Positions 29,501 through 41,780 of a DNA stretch of 64,000 bases are shown one piece after another. Source of the DNA: Sphagnum compactum (lineage: Eukaryota > Bryophyta > Sphagnopsida > Sphagnales); the NCBI GenBank assembly GCA_965153455.1, contig OZ234497.1:15548302-15612301 (forward strand), given 5' to 3'. Made by a program: the position numbers and the translations under genes. Position 1 is the stretch's first letter, and the number at the start of each line of letters is the position of its first letter. Under the pieces are notes generated by a model. The model saw only the letters and a program-made list of their open reading frames with translations, was not told where the DNA came from and did no database searches.

Positions 29501-32007
29501 ACATTGTATCCTGGGGTGCATAACTTGAACCTCAGGTGTTGCACGATTATTGGCATTGGCCAAGCCTTTTAGAAGCATTCAATCGATCATGAACGACAAG
29601 GTTTATATTGAGTTAACAAGGACCTATGTCTTCATTTTCATGATTTATTTTTGATTTATTTATTTTCCCAATTAGTTGTAATTAGGGGAAGGCAACAAGT
29701 AATGATGCATGGTATTTGAACTACCTTGGGCATTCACTCTGAGTGGGTAATATTGCAATTAGATGTTGCAAACACAAAAATATTCATGCCATCCTTGGTA
29801 TTCACCCACATCATCGACCTCACCTTTGTTGTTTAGCACGCTTCCAATTATTTTGCTTCTTAATTGGGTTTGATGGGGTTGATGGTTTGGCCAAACAAAT
29901 GCACCATTTAATCCCCTTTGAATTTACATGTTGGCTCTTCCTCATCTATTGATTTTTGCACCCCTTTAAATGGCATAAGGTTTTCATGGACGTTCCATTT
30001 GGCTCCCCTTCTTTTGTTTCATTTTTTTTTTTGAAGATGGCCTTTGACAAAAATGTGGATAATGTAAAAATGTTATCAATGTTAAAGGATGTTGAAGTGC
30101 CTTCTGAGATTTTCTTAAACATTTTGTCCAAAGGACACCTTATTTTTTCCATTCTTTCCCCAAACTCCCAAAGTTTCACACTAGCTTACTTTTTTTGATT
30201 TGATTTTCATCCAAATTTGTGAGAAGCTTTTGGAACTAGGTTTTTTGAAGTGTCCAGAGGTTACCCTAGTTTGTTGGCATGCCATTTTCCCATCTCTAAA
30301 AGGAAAAAAAAAAAATCCATTTTTATTGAGCCATTACTTATCTGGATATTAAACAAAAAAGGAAGTTTCTAAAAAAAAATCCTTGAAAAGTATGCATAAA
30401 AGTTTCTAAAAAGATTTTGAAATGACATAGGTTTAAAGATTTTTAGTCATTGAGTATAAATAAATAAAATGTAATTAGTGGAAGTTTTTAGAAAATGAAA
30501 TCAACAAAAAAATTTAGAAAATGTGGAGTGTGAAAGTTTTTATAATGTTATTAGAACAAGCTTATAAAATGTTTAGTTAGCAAAACTTTCTAGAAGGTTG
30601 ATAAATTTGTACAAAGTTCCACTGAATATTATAATTAAAGATCCAAAAGACACCACCCCTCAATCTCACCAATGCAACTTATGTCAATTATACTCTTAGT
30701 CCATCTCATGTTTAACTTGCATCATGCCTTATTTAAAATTATTTAATTCTTGTTCATTATCAAGTTCTTTGTTTGTCAAGTTATATAGTCTTCTCCAAAT
30801 TATATATTTGTCTTGTTCTCAATATTACCTTGATGGATTATTCATAGAATTGGGGGTTTGTGGCCCCAATAATTATTTCCAAATTATAATAGGATCATCA
30901 CCTTTTTTTATTAAAATATTTAAAGGCTAGTAATTCAAATCTACTTCATTTTAGACCCACATGAGGTTGGCATGCAACCTTTTTCATCTAGTAGCATAAG
31001 CTTAAATATTTCATTTCAAACAATTTTTAAAAAAAAGGAACTAATCATTTTCAAAAGAACGTTTCAAAACATTTGCATGAGCATTCATTTTTTTAAAGAT
31101 CATTTTTGACATGTTTTCTAATCTTCATTGTGCCTGCCTCAAAACTTATGCAATATGCAATCTTGGGTTCAAGTGCTTAACTTTTTACTTGCCCAATCAT
31201 CCCATTATTTAATATGATTTAAAACATATTCTCTTTAACATCATGCACCAAGTTGGGCTTCTCTATTCCGCCAATTCATGGCTTGGCCCATGCATTTTGG
31301 TTAGTCTATATACTCAATGGGGATACACTTTTTGCAGTGTTCCCATAAAAGGAACACATTGTTAGCCATGATGTTGTTTGAGATTTTTTTTCTTTCATTG
31401 CTAAAGATGTTGGGTTTTGTGTTTCAATGAGCGGATGTATGTTATCCAATTAGCCTCCCTTTAATCTTTGTGTGAACAAGTTGATCTTTGTTTAAATGGG
31501 GTTTACATTTTAGTTGATGTTATCATTGTTAATTGCATTCGAACAAATTTAATTGTTACCATCTTGTAGTAAACTTTGATCTATATCATGTCACATGAGA
31601 TGCCTGCTTGTTTTAATTGTAGATAATTATATTTTACTAATTTTCCCCATCCTACAATTCATGTCGTATTACCCTTTCGCAAGGATGATGAAGCCCTAAT
31701 TCTAAGGTCAATTATAATAAACCTCCTCCAAGATGCCTATGATTTTTGGTTTTGTGATGGGTTTTGTAATTTAATCTCACAAGTCATTTTACATCACATG
31801 TGTGGGATGGACACTTGTATGGACCATAAAGACCTACAAGAAATTTTGTAATGTATTTGGAGAATACATTTTAAAGCATATGTTTGCATCCACAAAAGGC
31901 AGGTGGTTTGATAAATTAAATGCCCACCTTCTTCTTGTTGTCATACTTGATAAGTATCATGAGGGAAAAAAAAGACAAATCAAATTTATGATAGGTCTTT
32001 ACATTGG
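26541..32007. other. Long AT-rich spacer
   Basis: No supported gene. A short tandem duplication occurs at 27829-27916 (shared GAAGCTCAGAGTTTGTG and CACCAAAACACT). A G-rich run GGGGAAGGGGAGGGGAGGGG lies at 27360-27380. Minus-strand frames at 28719-29371 are Lys/Arg-rich and could be transposon debris, but no domain is recognisable. The stretch 30270-31100 is almost pure A/T. Confidence 0.45.
27829..27916. repeat. Tandem duplication, unit about 49 bp
   Basis: Two units share TTTTGCTTTC, TGAAGCTCAGAGTTTGTG and CACCAAAAC with very few differences. Confidence 0.75.
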
Positions 32008-32093
32008 GTAACACCCTTAAATAAGTGGCCCATTGGCTTTGCCTTAAAAAAAACATGCACTTATTTCAAGAATGTCCCACTCCAAGGGCTTAC
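32008..32093. mobile_element. Small TIR element (MITE-like), copy 2
   Basis: The 86-bp segment starts GTAACACCCTTAAA and ends CTCCAAGGGCTTAC, matching the ends of the copy at 9918-10011 with one changed base in the right end. The interior is similar in layout but diverged. It has no coding capacity. Confidence 0.5.
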
Positions 32094-35000
32094 ATTTTTT
32101 TTCTAAATATTTTTTAAAAATCATATGTTCTATGTAGGTTGGTACATGAGATTCTAACAAGTATGATTAAACTTGCAAAGTTATATAATGAATAATTTGT
32201 GGGGGAGTCCTTAGTGCTATGAAAAGCTTGATTTAAATTACATGATTCCCTCTTTGATGGTAGATGACCACTTGCCATGACTGAAAGTTCATCCATATAA
32301 AAAGGCCTAGAAAAAAATTATGCCATAGAAATGTTTAACAGACACATGGCTAAAGTAGGAAAGGGTGCCCCAAACATATATACCTAGCTATGGTTGAGAT
32401 ATTTGTTAAAGATCATGGTCATATTTATTGTGTATAAAAATGTGCACAATGTACATCCCCTATACATCATATCTACACACCTATATGAGATAAAAAGTGG
32501 TTTTGCCAAAGCATGAACCTTGGGGTCAAGGAGCACATGTTTAGGAATAAGTAAATAAGGTTAGCAATCTTACTTTCTTTTTGGTTCCAAAATTCCACAA
32601 CCATGGTTCCTCTTGTTGGAGGGTCTCTCCCTATTTGCTCTATTTGGAGAGACACCCAATATTTCACTCTTGTGGACAAGGCTCCTTGGGACATGGGGAT
32701 GTCTCCTATGGACCTTGATCATAGGTTTTGCTGAGTAATTCTTGGTGTCTAGTGTCAACCTCGTGCCCTTTGTTGGGGTTGTTGGGACACAAAGATAGGC
32801 ATTATATTGACACAACAAAAACACATTGTAAAGGCCATGGCAACTATTATGAAACCTTGGCCAAAGTTGACATGTTGGTTATAATGTTTTCTTTTGGGGT
32901 AAATGTTTGCACTTTAGCCAATTTACTTGGAGAAAAAATTTGGACAAATCTGTTTTTTCAGTCATTTTGTAAATTTCTGTTTTTTTGGCATTAATTGCTC
33001 TCTTTTTTTAATCTCACCAAATTGAAAAATCAAATCCCTAGTTGGGTAGGCTTTGATTGTTCTTACTCATCACCATGTATGCTGAAGAAGCTGATTTGGA
33101 CCTCTCAAGGTCAAAAAACATATATATTATACACTCACAAACCTATAACAATAATATTAATTTTGGGATGTTTATTTTGGGATAATAAACATCCTAGAAC
33201 ATTTTTTGATACTCCAAGAGGGAATGTCTCATGTTGCATGATACATTATATAACTTTATATTTAAAGGTGATGTAAGTGACACAACCTTTAAAATCAAAA
33301 GATTTCATGATGATGTGATTCAAGCAAGAAGATACACCACCAACTTTTGTTCACCTTGGAGCCAACCTAATGGCCAAAATGAGGGAACAATCTATGGTCC
33401 CACTTGCAAAAAATCACATCAACATTGGGCCAATGGGTTTGCCTATAACTTAGTCAATGAAAATTGCATTTCACCTTTGTTGATTTCATAGGCCCAAAAT
33501 GAGTCACAACCAAACTTCACTTTGAAGTATCTTTTGATCTTGAAAACTAATAAATTTATAACTTTTTGTCAACTAATTCATATTGCTTTCTTGGGTTGGT
33601 GCACAAAGGTAACCAACCACCTTGGTTAAAGATCCATATAGGCTGAAATTTTGATATGTGAAAGAGTGATGGCTCTACATGTCAAATGGAGAAGCGTGGC
33701 ATGAGAATTTTGCTTTTGCCATTACACAAACAATGGATCCTAATGAACAATCCTTATAAATTTTGATTATAGTTTATTTTACTTGTATGAAAATTAAGGA
33801 TGTGTAATGGGAACACAAGGGAACATTGTAGCTTGCATGTTCTAAACTCTTCAAGTATGTGTGGAAGAGCACTTCTTGACCCAACCTTATCCTCATCAAG
33901 GGGTGACATAAGCTTTCACAAAGCTCAAATGAAAGCTTCTCCCCTAGGGTCATAGCTGCCTCACCAAATTGCACATTACACACCAACCCAATCCCTCCCA
34001 CTCTCGCTTTGCCTTTCCAAATGCAACACTCATTTAACCCACACATGTTTCATGCTTTGGCCTCCATCCCTTGATTTGGGGTACCTTTTGAACATCCTAG
34101 AGATGTGGGACAATCCCAAAGATTAAAAATGTAGCTTCAACTTTCCAACCCCTCCAAAAACCCTATATCTTTTATTTCATGACACATGCACTCAAAAGCA
34201 AGAAGTGGCTCTTCACCAAACCTTGAAACAAAATTTGCCCTCCCATTTTAAAATGATCAATCTTTTATTTCGATGCTAATAATTTATGTGACTTTTCTCA
34301 AAATAAATTTGAGTAAATGCTATTACTTGCAAGTGAAATCAATAGTTGAATAAGTCTATTAACCATGTATTAAGTAAAGATTGGACTTTTGTAAATGTTA
34401 TGTCAAAAGCTTTGTAAGTATTAATTAACTAATTATTAGTTATTTTGCCAGTTATAATTAGTGGTACATAATTTTAAATAATTTTAAATGTATTAAGTAT
34501 AAATTTGATTTTTGTAAATGTTAAGTTAAATTTTTATAAATGTTAATCAATTAATTATTAGTTACCTTGTTAGTAATATGACTAATTTTATTTTATTTTT
34601 TGAATAATTTTTATTTAATCTTAGGTAACTAGTTTAATTACTAATAAGAATCACCTAGCTTATATAATGAAATGAGTTTGAATCTATTATGATTCTTATT
34701 CATTTGCAATACAAACATGGACCACTATTATGTTAGATAAAAGTTTTATTTTAGGAGTTAAATGTCAAAAATGATTTATGTATGGTGATGAAATCATGTA
34801 TTAATATGTAGGAAAGGAGGATATTTGCACCAGTATGTGATGAGCATTGCCAAAAGGAAATGCACGAATGCAACAATAGAACATGCAAGAGTAATGAAGA
34901 GGAAACTGCAAATCCAAGAATTGTTCTTTCGTGCCGTTACTAACTGGCACAAACAAAAGAAGAAAACATAAGACTCGTGGAGTGATAGACTAGACTTTCA

Positions 35001-36100
35001 TCACTACTGATGGATTTCAATTGTAAAAACCACTAAATTTTGAGGTACCATCAAAGCTCAATAGTTTGGCATCTTAAGTGATGGAAGAACTTTGTACTAG
35101 CTCTCACAAGCTTTGATGAGCAAAAGCCATGTCTCGCATGGTTTTTCTCAAGCTCTTTCCTTCTTCCTTGTTGCCTCTTCTTTCCTTTCCTTTCCTTCTC
35201 TCCCTTCCTTCTTCTCTCCCTTCCTTCCTCTCTCTCTACTGTCATTGTGGATAAGGGTTTAAGGTCCAGTTTCCAACCACCTTTTTTTCGTTGGGTGGGA
35301 AATGGGTCCCCATTTTCCACTTGTTTTGATGGGTCACTTGTTCCTTTGCACTCATCCTTGCACAAAATGTTACAACAACAACTATTCAGTTGTTGGCCAT
35401 TAAGAGGAATTGGAGGGTAAATGGGGCATGGTTAAGATTTATGGTTTAGGGCAGGGTTAAAATTTAGGGCAAGGGTCAAGGTTTAAGGTTTATGTTAGGC
35501 ACAATTTTAGTGCACCCCCTAACACCTTGACTAGGGTCACTCATCTTTGCCCCCTTAGAGATTTTCAAAAGGGGGTGTCACAATTTGTTACCTACCCCAC
35601 CCCTTAACTATTGATTTTCTACCTTAAACAAGCATCTCTAACTCCTAAACCAACCCCTTCACACTAGCATTTTGTAATGCCATGGTTTGAATTTAATCTA
35701 GATTAATTAGAATCCTTTCCTTCTACCTACTTTCTTCTTCTTGGTTCTTTTCTATTTGGTTCTCTTGTTTGTCGCATACAATAATCTTACCCTACCATTC
35801 CCTTCTTCCCTACTCTTAACCAACTACAACCCTTAACCATGCAAGCTTCATGCAAGCATCATCAGACCAAAAGTACACGTCTTTGCCAACAAAATAAGTG
35901 CCCCACCTCCAAGAAATGGTTATAATGTAATTTTGGTCAATCCTCAAGTCTTCCACTCCTTTCTCCTTATTAAACCTTAACATTGTCTCTACACTAATAT
36001 CCTTCATTACACACTACCTCCCAATCATCTATGTCTCCGGAGCTCTCTACTACACCCCAAAATTGTCTTTATCCTTTTTTCCTTACTCTTTCCTCTAATG
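32094..36100. other. Spacer without a recognisable gene
   Basis: Short frames around 32473-32824 (minus) and 33231-33491 (plus) show no known domain. About 35150-35245 is a CT-rich tract whose complement reads as a Glu/Arg/Lys-rich frame, a composition artefact. A degenerate GGTTTAAGG/GGTTTAGGG run lies at 35425-35500. Confidence 0.4.
35425..35500. repeat. Degenerate telomere-like repeat, copy 1
   Basis: Words such as ATGGTTTAGGGCAGGGTTAA and AGGGCAAGGGTCAAGGTTTA recur here and at 37858-37940 in the same order. They resemble the plant telomere unit TTTAGGG without being exact, and probably represent one duplicated interstitial repeat. Confidence 0.5.
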
Positions 36101-36109
36101 GATAGCCTA

Positions 36110-37125
36110 AGTTCTTATTCTTCTTGTTCTTGCTACACAAGAGGGTGGACCCATGACGCACTCCCAAGTTCCTAGTGGACCCACTTGAGGGTCCAAGTAT
36201 GTGGCAATGCAGAAGGAGTTGGAACTTGGAGCACGCTCCCGACTTCCAGCACTAGAGGGGGGTAAGAGGGGCGTGCTAGAAGTCCCGGGAAAGACTAGGA
36301 AGAGTTGACAAGCTTTACTCACTCACACGGGCCTGCATGAAACCACACAAAGTGGTTAGAACTCATTCTGGGTCCTTTTGGTGTTGGGACAGCCACGGGT
36401 GAACTCGGACTCACTTTGACACACCACACCCCGGGCTCGGGAGTAAGCCACCACCTTACTCCCTATAGTATACTCTGTGACTCGTCGCGGGGGTGGCATC
36501 CAAATGGCCTTTTTGTCCCGGGACTCCCGGGACTCCCGCGTGGGAGTCCCGAAATCGCGCATTTTCGGGACTCCCGCGACTTTGAAGCTTCGTAACTATC
36601 GGAGCAGACCTCCGATCGACTCGCCGTCTGAAGCAAAGTTGTAGGTCTCGTCGAGACCTTTCCAACGGTATGTCGCACGTTTTCTGCAGCCAAGTATTTC
36701 GGGTCGATTCCCGACTTTTAATGGTCGGGAGTCAAAACTGGCGGACTCCCGGGAGTTCGACTCCCGGGCCTTCTTTTGGCCATAACTTGTGTTTCAGATG
36801 TCCAAATGAGCAATGCGAGCCCATTTTAGACATCTACACTTCAAGAGCTTTCTATTGATATAAAGAGCGCAACAAGCCATTGAGTTTTGACCCCTCAAAA
36901 CGCTCTCTGAAGTTTCAGGAGTCCTTTTGGGACTCCACTCTCACCAACTCCCAACATGGGAGTTCACTTGGAAGTGTGAGGGTTCACTCCCTCACACTCT
37001 TTGCACTCCCGGGAGCATGTGATATGACTCCCGGGTCTACTTATAGGCCCGCACACTTGCAACCCCCTTGCCTTGGTCGCGAGCCAAGGCTAGGGTTGCG
37101 ACACTTTGCTTTGCTTCATAGGTCC
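36110..37125. mobile_element. GC-rich, palindrome-rich block, possible LTR or non-autonomous element
   Basis: The GC and CpG content rises sharply against AT-rich flanks. The words GACTCCC and GGGAGTC recur more than ten times, often as palindromes: a hairpin with 10-bp arms at 36528-36551 and ACTCCCGGGAGT near 36745. A TATAAAG lies near 36860. No coding frame of transposon type is visible, so an LTR or a non-autonomous element is a guess from composition and layout. Confidence 0.4.
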
Positions 37126-37247
37126 AACAACAATAACCCCAAACTTGTTTATATTTTTTATTCCTAGTTTCTCATTTTAGCAAAGGTCTGAGTACCTTAT
37201 CTTGACTTCCATTAGCCGCCTCCTAGTCACCATGCTCATAAGTTCCT

Positions 37248-37261
37248 CCCCCCCCCCCCCC
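37248..37261. repeat. Poly-C run, 14 bases
   Basis: A homopolymer of 14 C lies shortly after the GC-rich block. Run length may be inexact in the assembly. Confidence 0.8.
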
Positions 37262-40200
37262 TCGCCCACACTTGTGTAACCACAATTGCCATCATTTGAA
37301 GTTCTTGCTTTCATTCACTAGGACAACTGTTGACTTGACCACCCCCTTGAGAAGTTTGCTTCTTCATGATGGTGTAGGCTCCCTCCTTCACCTATTTCGA
37401 CCTTTCATGATATGCCAAAATCCTCTATCTCTCCTTACAACCATCATCATCACTTCCCCCTCCTCACAACCCTTCATGCCCCACTCATCATTCAAGGAAA
37501 AAAAATAAATCAACAGTTAGTTTCCTTCCTTTCAGCTCCATGAAGATGCCACAAGTATTGTCCTACCCTAATTTTAATTGTTAGAAGCTTCTAGGAAGCA
37601 TCCTTCACCATGTTTATACCCCCTTCTCTAGCAAACTTAACCAATTTCGAACAACAATAAGAAACCCGACCCTATCATAATCCAACCAACCTACTTCCCC
37701 CCCTTGTCCTAACCAAGCCACCCAACCCTTAGGTCATATTGGGATAAGGGCAGATGCCTTAACCTACTCAATTCGACTTAAAGGTAACCCCAAAACTTTT
37801 TAGTCATCTTGTCCTTCCTAATCAAAATCGGGTTAGGCTAATTTGGGCTCAATAGTTTAGGGTATGGTTAAGGTTTAAAGCAAGGGTCAAGGTTTAAGGC
37901 AAGGGTTTGGAGTTAGTGCGGGGTTAAGATTTAGGAATTTGGGAGAGATGTAAAGGCTTATTTCATAGCCCTAAAGTGTACCTGAGTTCAGATCCCCCAT
38001 GCTCTAAGCATGTCTCTAAAACCTTCACAAGTAGGTAAGTAGATCCTTTTGAGGTGGTCTTAATAGAACCTATCTCTTTAATTAACCTTACAAACCTTGC
38101 AAGTGGAACGTCATTAAATGTTGGTGGATTTTTTAAGATCGTCGATGGAGTAGTTAAGAATGTCAGTGGAACATTGAAGAGTCTCAATGGAACATTTAGG
38201 AGTGCATCAGTGGAGCTTTTAGGAGCATCAACATACATTATAGAACATCATCATTTACTCATCCATAAATTTTAGTGGTGTTGGAGACATAAATTTTGGA
38301 GGTTATTCAGTTTGCCTTTAGTTGATATGCCTTTGTGTGGTAGGTTTCTTTGGGCCTTCTTCCTCTTTTAGTTTGGCTCAGGTATCAGTTTATTTCATGC
38401 AGGCTCCCCCCATTGGAAGATGTGTCCCCTAACTCCTTTCCCCCACCCATGCCATTAACAAAAGCCCCTCAGCTTATTGCCCTTCCATAGGGGCTTCATT
38501 CTGTAGTTTTGGCCCCTCCCTATTTCCCTTGCATCATTACAACTTCTACTTCGATCCCAACTCATCCAATTAGGGTGTTTCGAGCTTATAAGCTGATTGT
38601 ACTTCAGTGCATGTCAAGAGTATGAGTCAACCTCACCCTCAACGCAATACCTCGTTATTTTTATGAATGTTATGTTTACAAAACTAGTTAGATTTAATAA
38701 ACTCATTATGAGCATCAAATTCATTCATTAAAATTTAGTGGAAAGTGATATCTAACTTTTGATATTACCTCCACACATAATTTGGGGGTGAAAATCTTAT
38801 TTGCCCTTTTTTAGCACCCTTTCCTTAGAATGAAAAAACATTTTTTTCCTCCTTTTAATTGAATTTCACTTTGAATCAATAAATAAAATTTCCTTTCAAC
38901 TTTGATTTTTTTTAGAATTAATGGAGACTTGACTTCTCTAACATTTCCAAAGTTCTTTTATCTTTAAACCATTATGATTGTTGTTAGGCCAAGGTTTTGA
39001 AGTGAATTCCTTAGATAGGATGTTGACCTATCAAACTTTTCCAAATTTGAACATCGATAGTAAAAATTTAAATCAATGGAATGTTTTGGATTGGGAATGA
39101 CCTAAGTTTGGTGGACATAAAAAACACACTTGAATAACACACATGATGACAAAAGATGGGGAACAACAAAAAAAACAAGAATATGGATAAGGAATGACAA
39201 AATAACAATAAGCAATAGCATGAGTGTCGAAAAGGCATGTTGAAAACACCAAGGGTGTTAGGTTGGACATGAAAATTTTATTTTTAAACAATAGGGGACA
39301 TTAAGACATTGAAAATTAAAGGTGTTGGATAAAATGTTGAAGGACATTTAGAAATTTATAAGGGATGTTGTGGGCACTGAGGTCGAAAATATTTTATATT
39401 TTATAATTTTTTTCAACCCGGGGGTTGTTGGGAAGCATGGTAGGAAAAACATTAGAGGATGTTGGAAAGGCCCCATATATTTTTTTTGGAGGCAACAAGG
39501 AGCACTAAAAAAAACATTATTGATGATAGAAATCTTAATGTTTAAATAGGTGAAAATTAAATTTCATATTTTAGAATTAATGGAAGTGGAAATGATTTCA
39601 TGGACATACTATGTGATCATGGATTATCAATGTCTAGTAACTAGTTATCTTTTAAATAATATATTTAAATAAAATTCAAATATATTAATATTTTGACCTT
39701 GTGTCAATTGATTGTCATTAGAAATGTAAAATAATGTGAAGCCCAAGTTTATAAATACATACACACATCACAAAATGTATGCACTTAGACACCTATGCAT
39801 GATGCTTATGTGAAAGCTAATAAGGTTCGTTTGAGTGGAAAACATGGAGAAGAAGGAAAATGAACATATTCAATTTCTATTTAGAAATTGTTTTGTGATT
39901 GCCTTTTCCACATGACCATAAATTTTGGGACGACCAAACAAGGACAAAACACGTGCATATGTGCATTTTGGTTCAAAACACGTTGTTTTGCAAAACATAT
40001 TCTCTATTTCATGAAGCACAAGCCAAGAATATCGAAGATACAAATTTAGGTATCCATTTTTTTTCAAACCAACAATATTGAGCACCACCCAATCCATTCA
40101 AGATATGTATAATTAAAGTTTTGAACCTAAACTAAGAATGCCTAAAAAAATTTGAACTTTGACGGTAATGAATAAGATATTGTCAAAAGAATTCAAGCAA

Positions 40201-40689
40201 GGAATCCCTTTGAATGCATGAGGAATCCAAAGAAATGTACAAAATTGAGCCCACGGACCCATCTCTAAAATGAACAAATTTTGAACTAGCAATAGTTGGG
40301 GGATGTTCACACATACACATAGTTATTCCTTCTCTCAATCTTCTCGAACTTATCACATTTCCCAAATCTAGCTTTGAAAAAGTTATATTGACAAAAAAAC
40401 ACTTTTGAATGGCTTTTTAGCTAGGTAGGTGGCATTTGATGTGAACCTTATGAACTTTTGACCATTGATGATGATTGAACCCTTCAATGTTTCATGAACA
40501 TTTTGAAAGTCTAGAAACTAGATAATGTTTTTCACAATAGCCTTCCTTGAACTTGACAGGAATCCCATTGCCCAAAGTTACATGGAAACCTTTCAACCAT
40601 ATTGGCTAGGGTTAGCCATATATGATTAGGTAGTATAATGTGAAGCCACTAGAGAAAATTGAAAATCGCTAAAATTTGATGACACTAAG
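37262..40689. other. Spacer, C-rich at first then AT-rich
   Basis: No gene is supported. The second telomere-like copy lies at 37858-37940. About 38130-38215 has three or four imperfect copies of a unit around TCxxTGGAACATTxAxGAGT. Confidence 0.4.
37858..37940. repeat. Degenerate telomere-like repeat, copy 2
   Basis: GGGTATGGTTAAGGTTTAAA, GCAAGGGTCAAGGTTTAAGG and GCGGGGTTAAGATTTAGG match the copy at 35425-35500 in order and spacing. Confidence 0.5.
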
Positions 40690-41680
40690 AAATAAAATTG
40701 AATTGCATGAATGAAATTCACACACGGATGAAAGTGGGATGTTATGTGTGAAAATTGCATCTTGTCAATAGAATAGATATGGATGGATCAAATTCAAAAC
40801 ATGGATGAACATTAAAAAAACCAATGAAATTTATGTCACATATCAAACCTTCAAAATAGAAAAAATCGATAGCATGGAGAAAATTGAAGATGAATTATGA
40901 ATTGGTGTGAACTCAATTAAAAATGATGAAATTGAACATGGAAGACTCACCACATGGCAATTGGACCATAATGATCAATTAGGAACATGGAATGACAAAT
41001 CAAATGACATGGATGAAATTTTGTTATTTTAATAAAATTGACAACATGAACAAAAGAAGATAGATGAATTTGGTGATAGTTATAAAATTGACCACATGGA
41101 TGGAATTTGGACCATATTGTTGAAAGCATCAAATGTATGTAATTGATGACATTGGTTATATTGATGACGATTTAAACAATTTCATGTGTTGGATGAAACA
41201 AATGAATGAAACTTTACAATATGGATGAAATTGACAACAAAAATGATAATTTATGTCATTCACATTGCCAATTGCATTCATGTGATCATATTCACACTTG
41301 TCAAATTTCATTCATATGATCATTTTCATCCAAGTGTAAACTCATCCATGTTGACAAACTTCATTCAAATTTGCATCCATGTAGTGGATTCCATTCACTT
41401 GTAAACAATTATGTGCTACAAATTCAGATGTGCTCAATTTCATCCACGTGTGTGAGCCTCATGAGTTCACATGGAAAATTTCATCATTGAAGATCAATTT
41501 CATACATGGACAATAATGTTATCCAAGATGGAAGGAACGTACATATGTTTGTATTCGTGAATTTAAACCATTCTAATTTCATCCGAAAGGCAATATTCAT
41601 CAATGTGGTCACATTTCATCCATGTGTAAGACCATTTGCATCGACAATGTCATCTATGAACTATTTCATCCATATCATCT
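40690..41680. repeat. Dispersed TTTCATCCATG array that changes orientation midway
   Basis: From about 40690 to 41240 the motif reads CATGGATGAAATT on the plus strand (for example near 40802, 41010, 41097 and 41220). From about 41326 to 41680 it reads as the reverse complement, TTTCATCCATG or TTCATCCA (near 41326, 41343, 41384, 41438, 41607 and 41665). Spacing is irregular, so this is a decayed array with a head-to-head arrangement. Confidence 0.7.
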
Positions 41681-41697
41681 CTCCTCGTCGCCCCGTC

Positions 41698-41719
41698 CTC
41701 ATTTGAGATCTCAAATGAG
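41698..41719. promoter_or_regulatory. 22-bp perfect palindrome before a candidate promoter
   Basis: CTCATTTGAGA is followed directly by its reverse complement TCTCAAATGAG with no spacer. It sits between the end of the repeat array and a TATA-like box 28 bp further on. It could be a dimer-binding site or a foldback remnant. Confidence 0.6.
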
Positions 41720-41746
41720 ATTTTAAGACCTGAAGATGTGTAATTA

Positions 41747-41780
41747 CTATAAATCGGTTTAGGGTTTTCTAGGGTTTTGT
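41747..41780 (+). promoter_or_regulatory. TATA-like box and two telobox-type motifs
   Basis: CTATAAAT at 41747-41754 is followed by AGGGTTTTCTAGGGTTTT at 41761-41778. AAACCCTA-type boxes are known near starts of plant housekeeping genes. Base composition then switches to a CpG-rich stretch, as expected at a first exon. Confidence 0.5.

Noticed and set aside
35051-35365. Minus-strand frame with a Glu/Arg/Lys run
   Set aside because: It is produced by a CT-rich tract on the plus strand.
36356-36693. Arg/Ser-rich minus-strand frames in the GC-rich block
   Set aside because: High GC lowers stop frequency, and overlapping frames repeat the GACTCCC word rather than show protein features.
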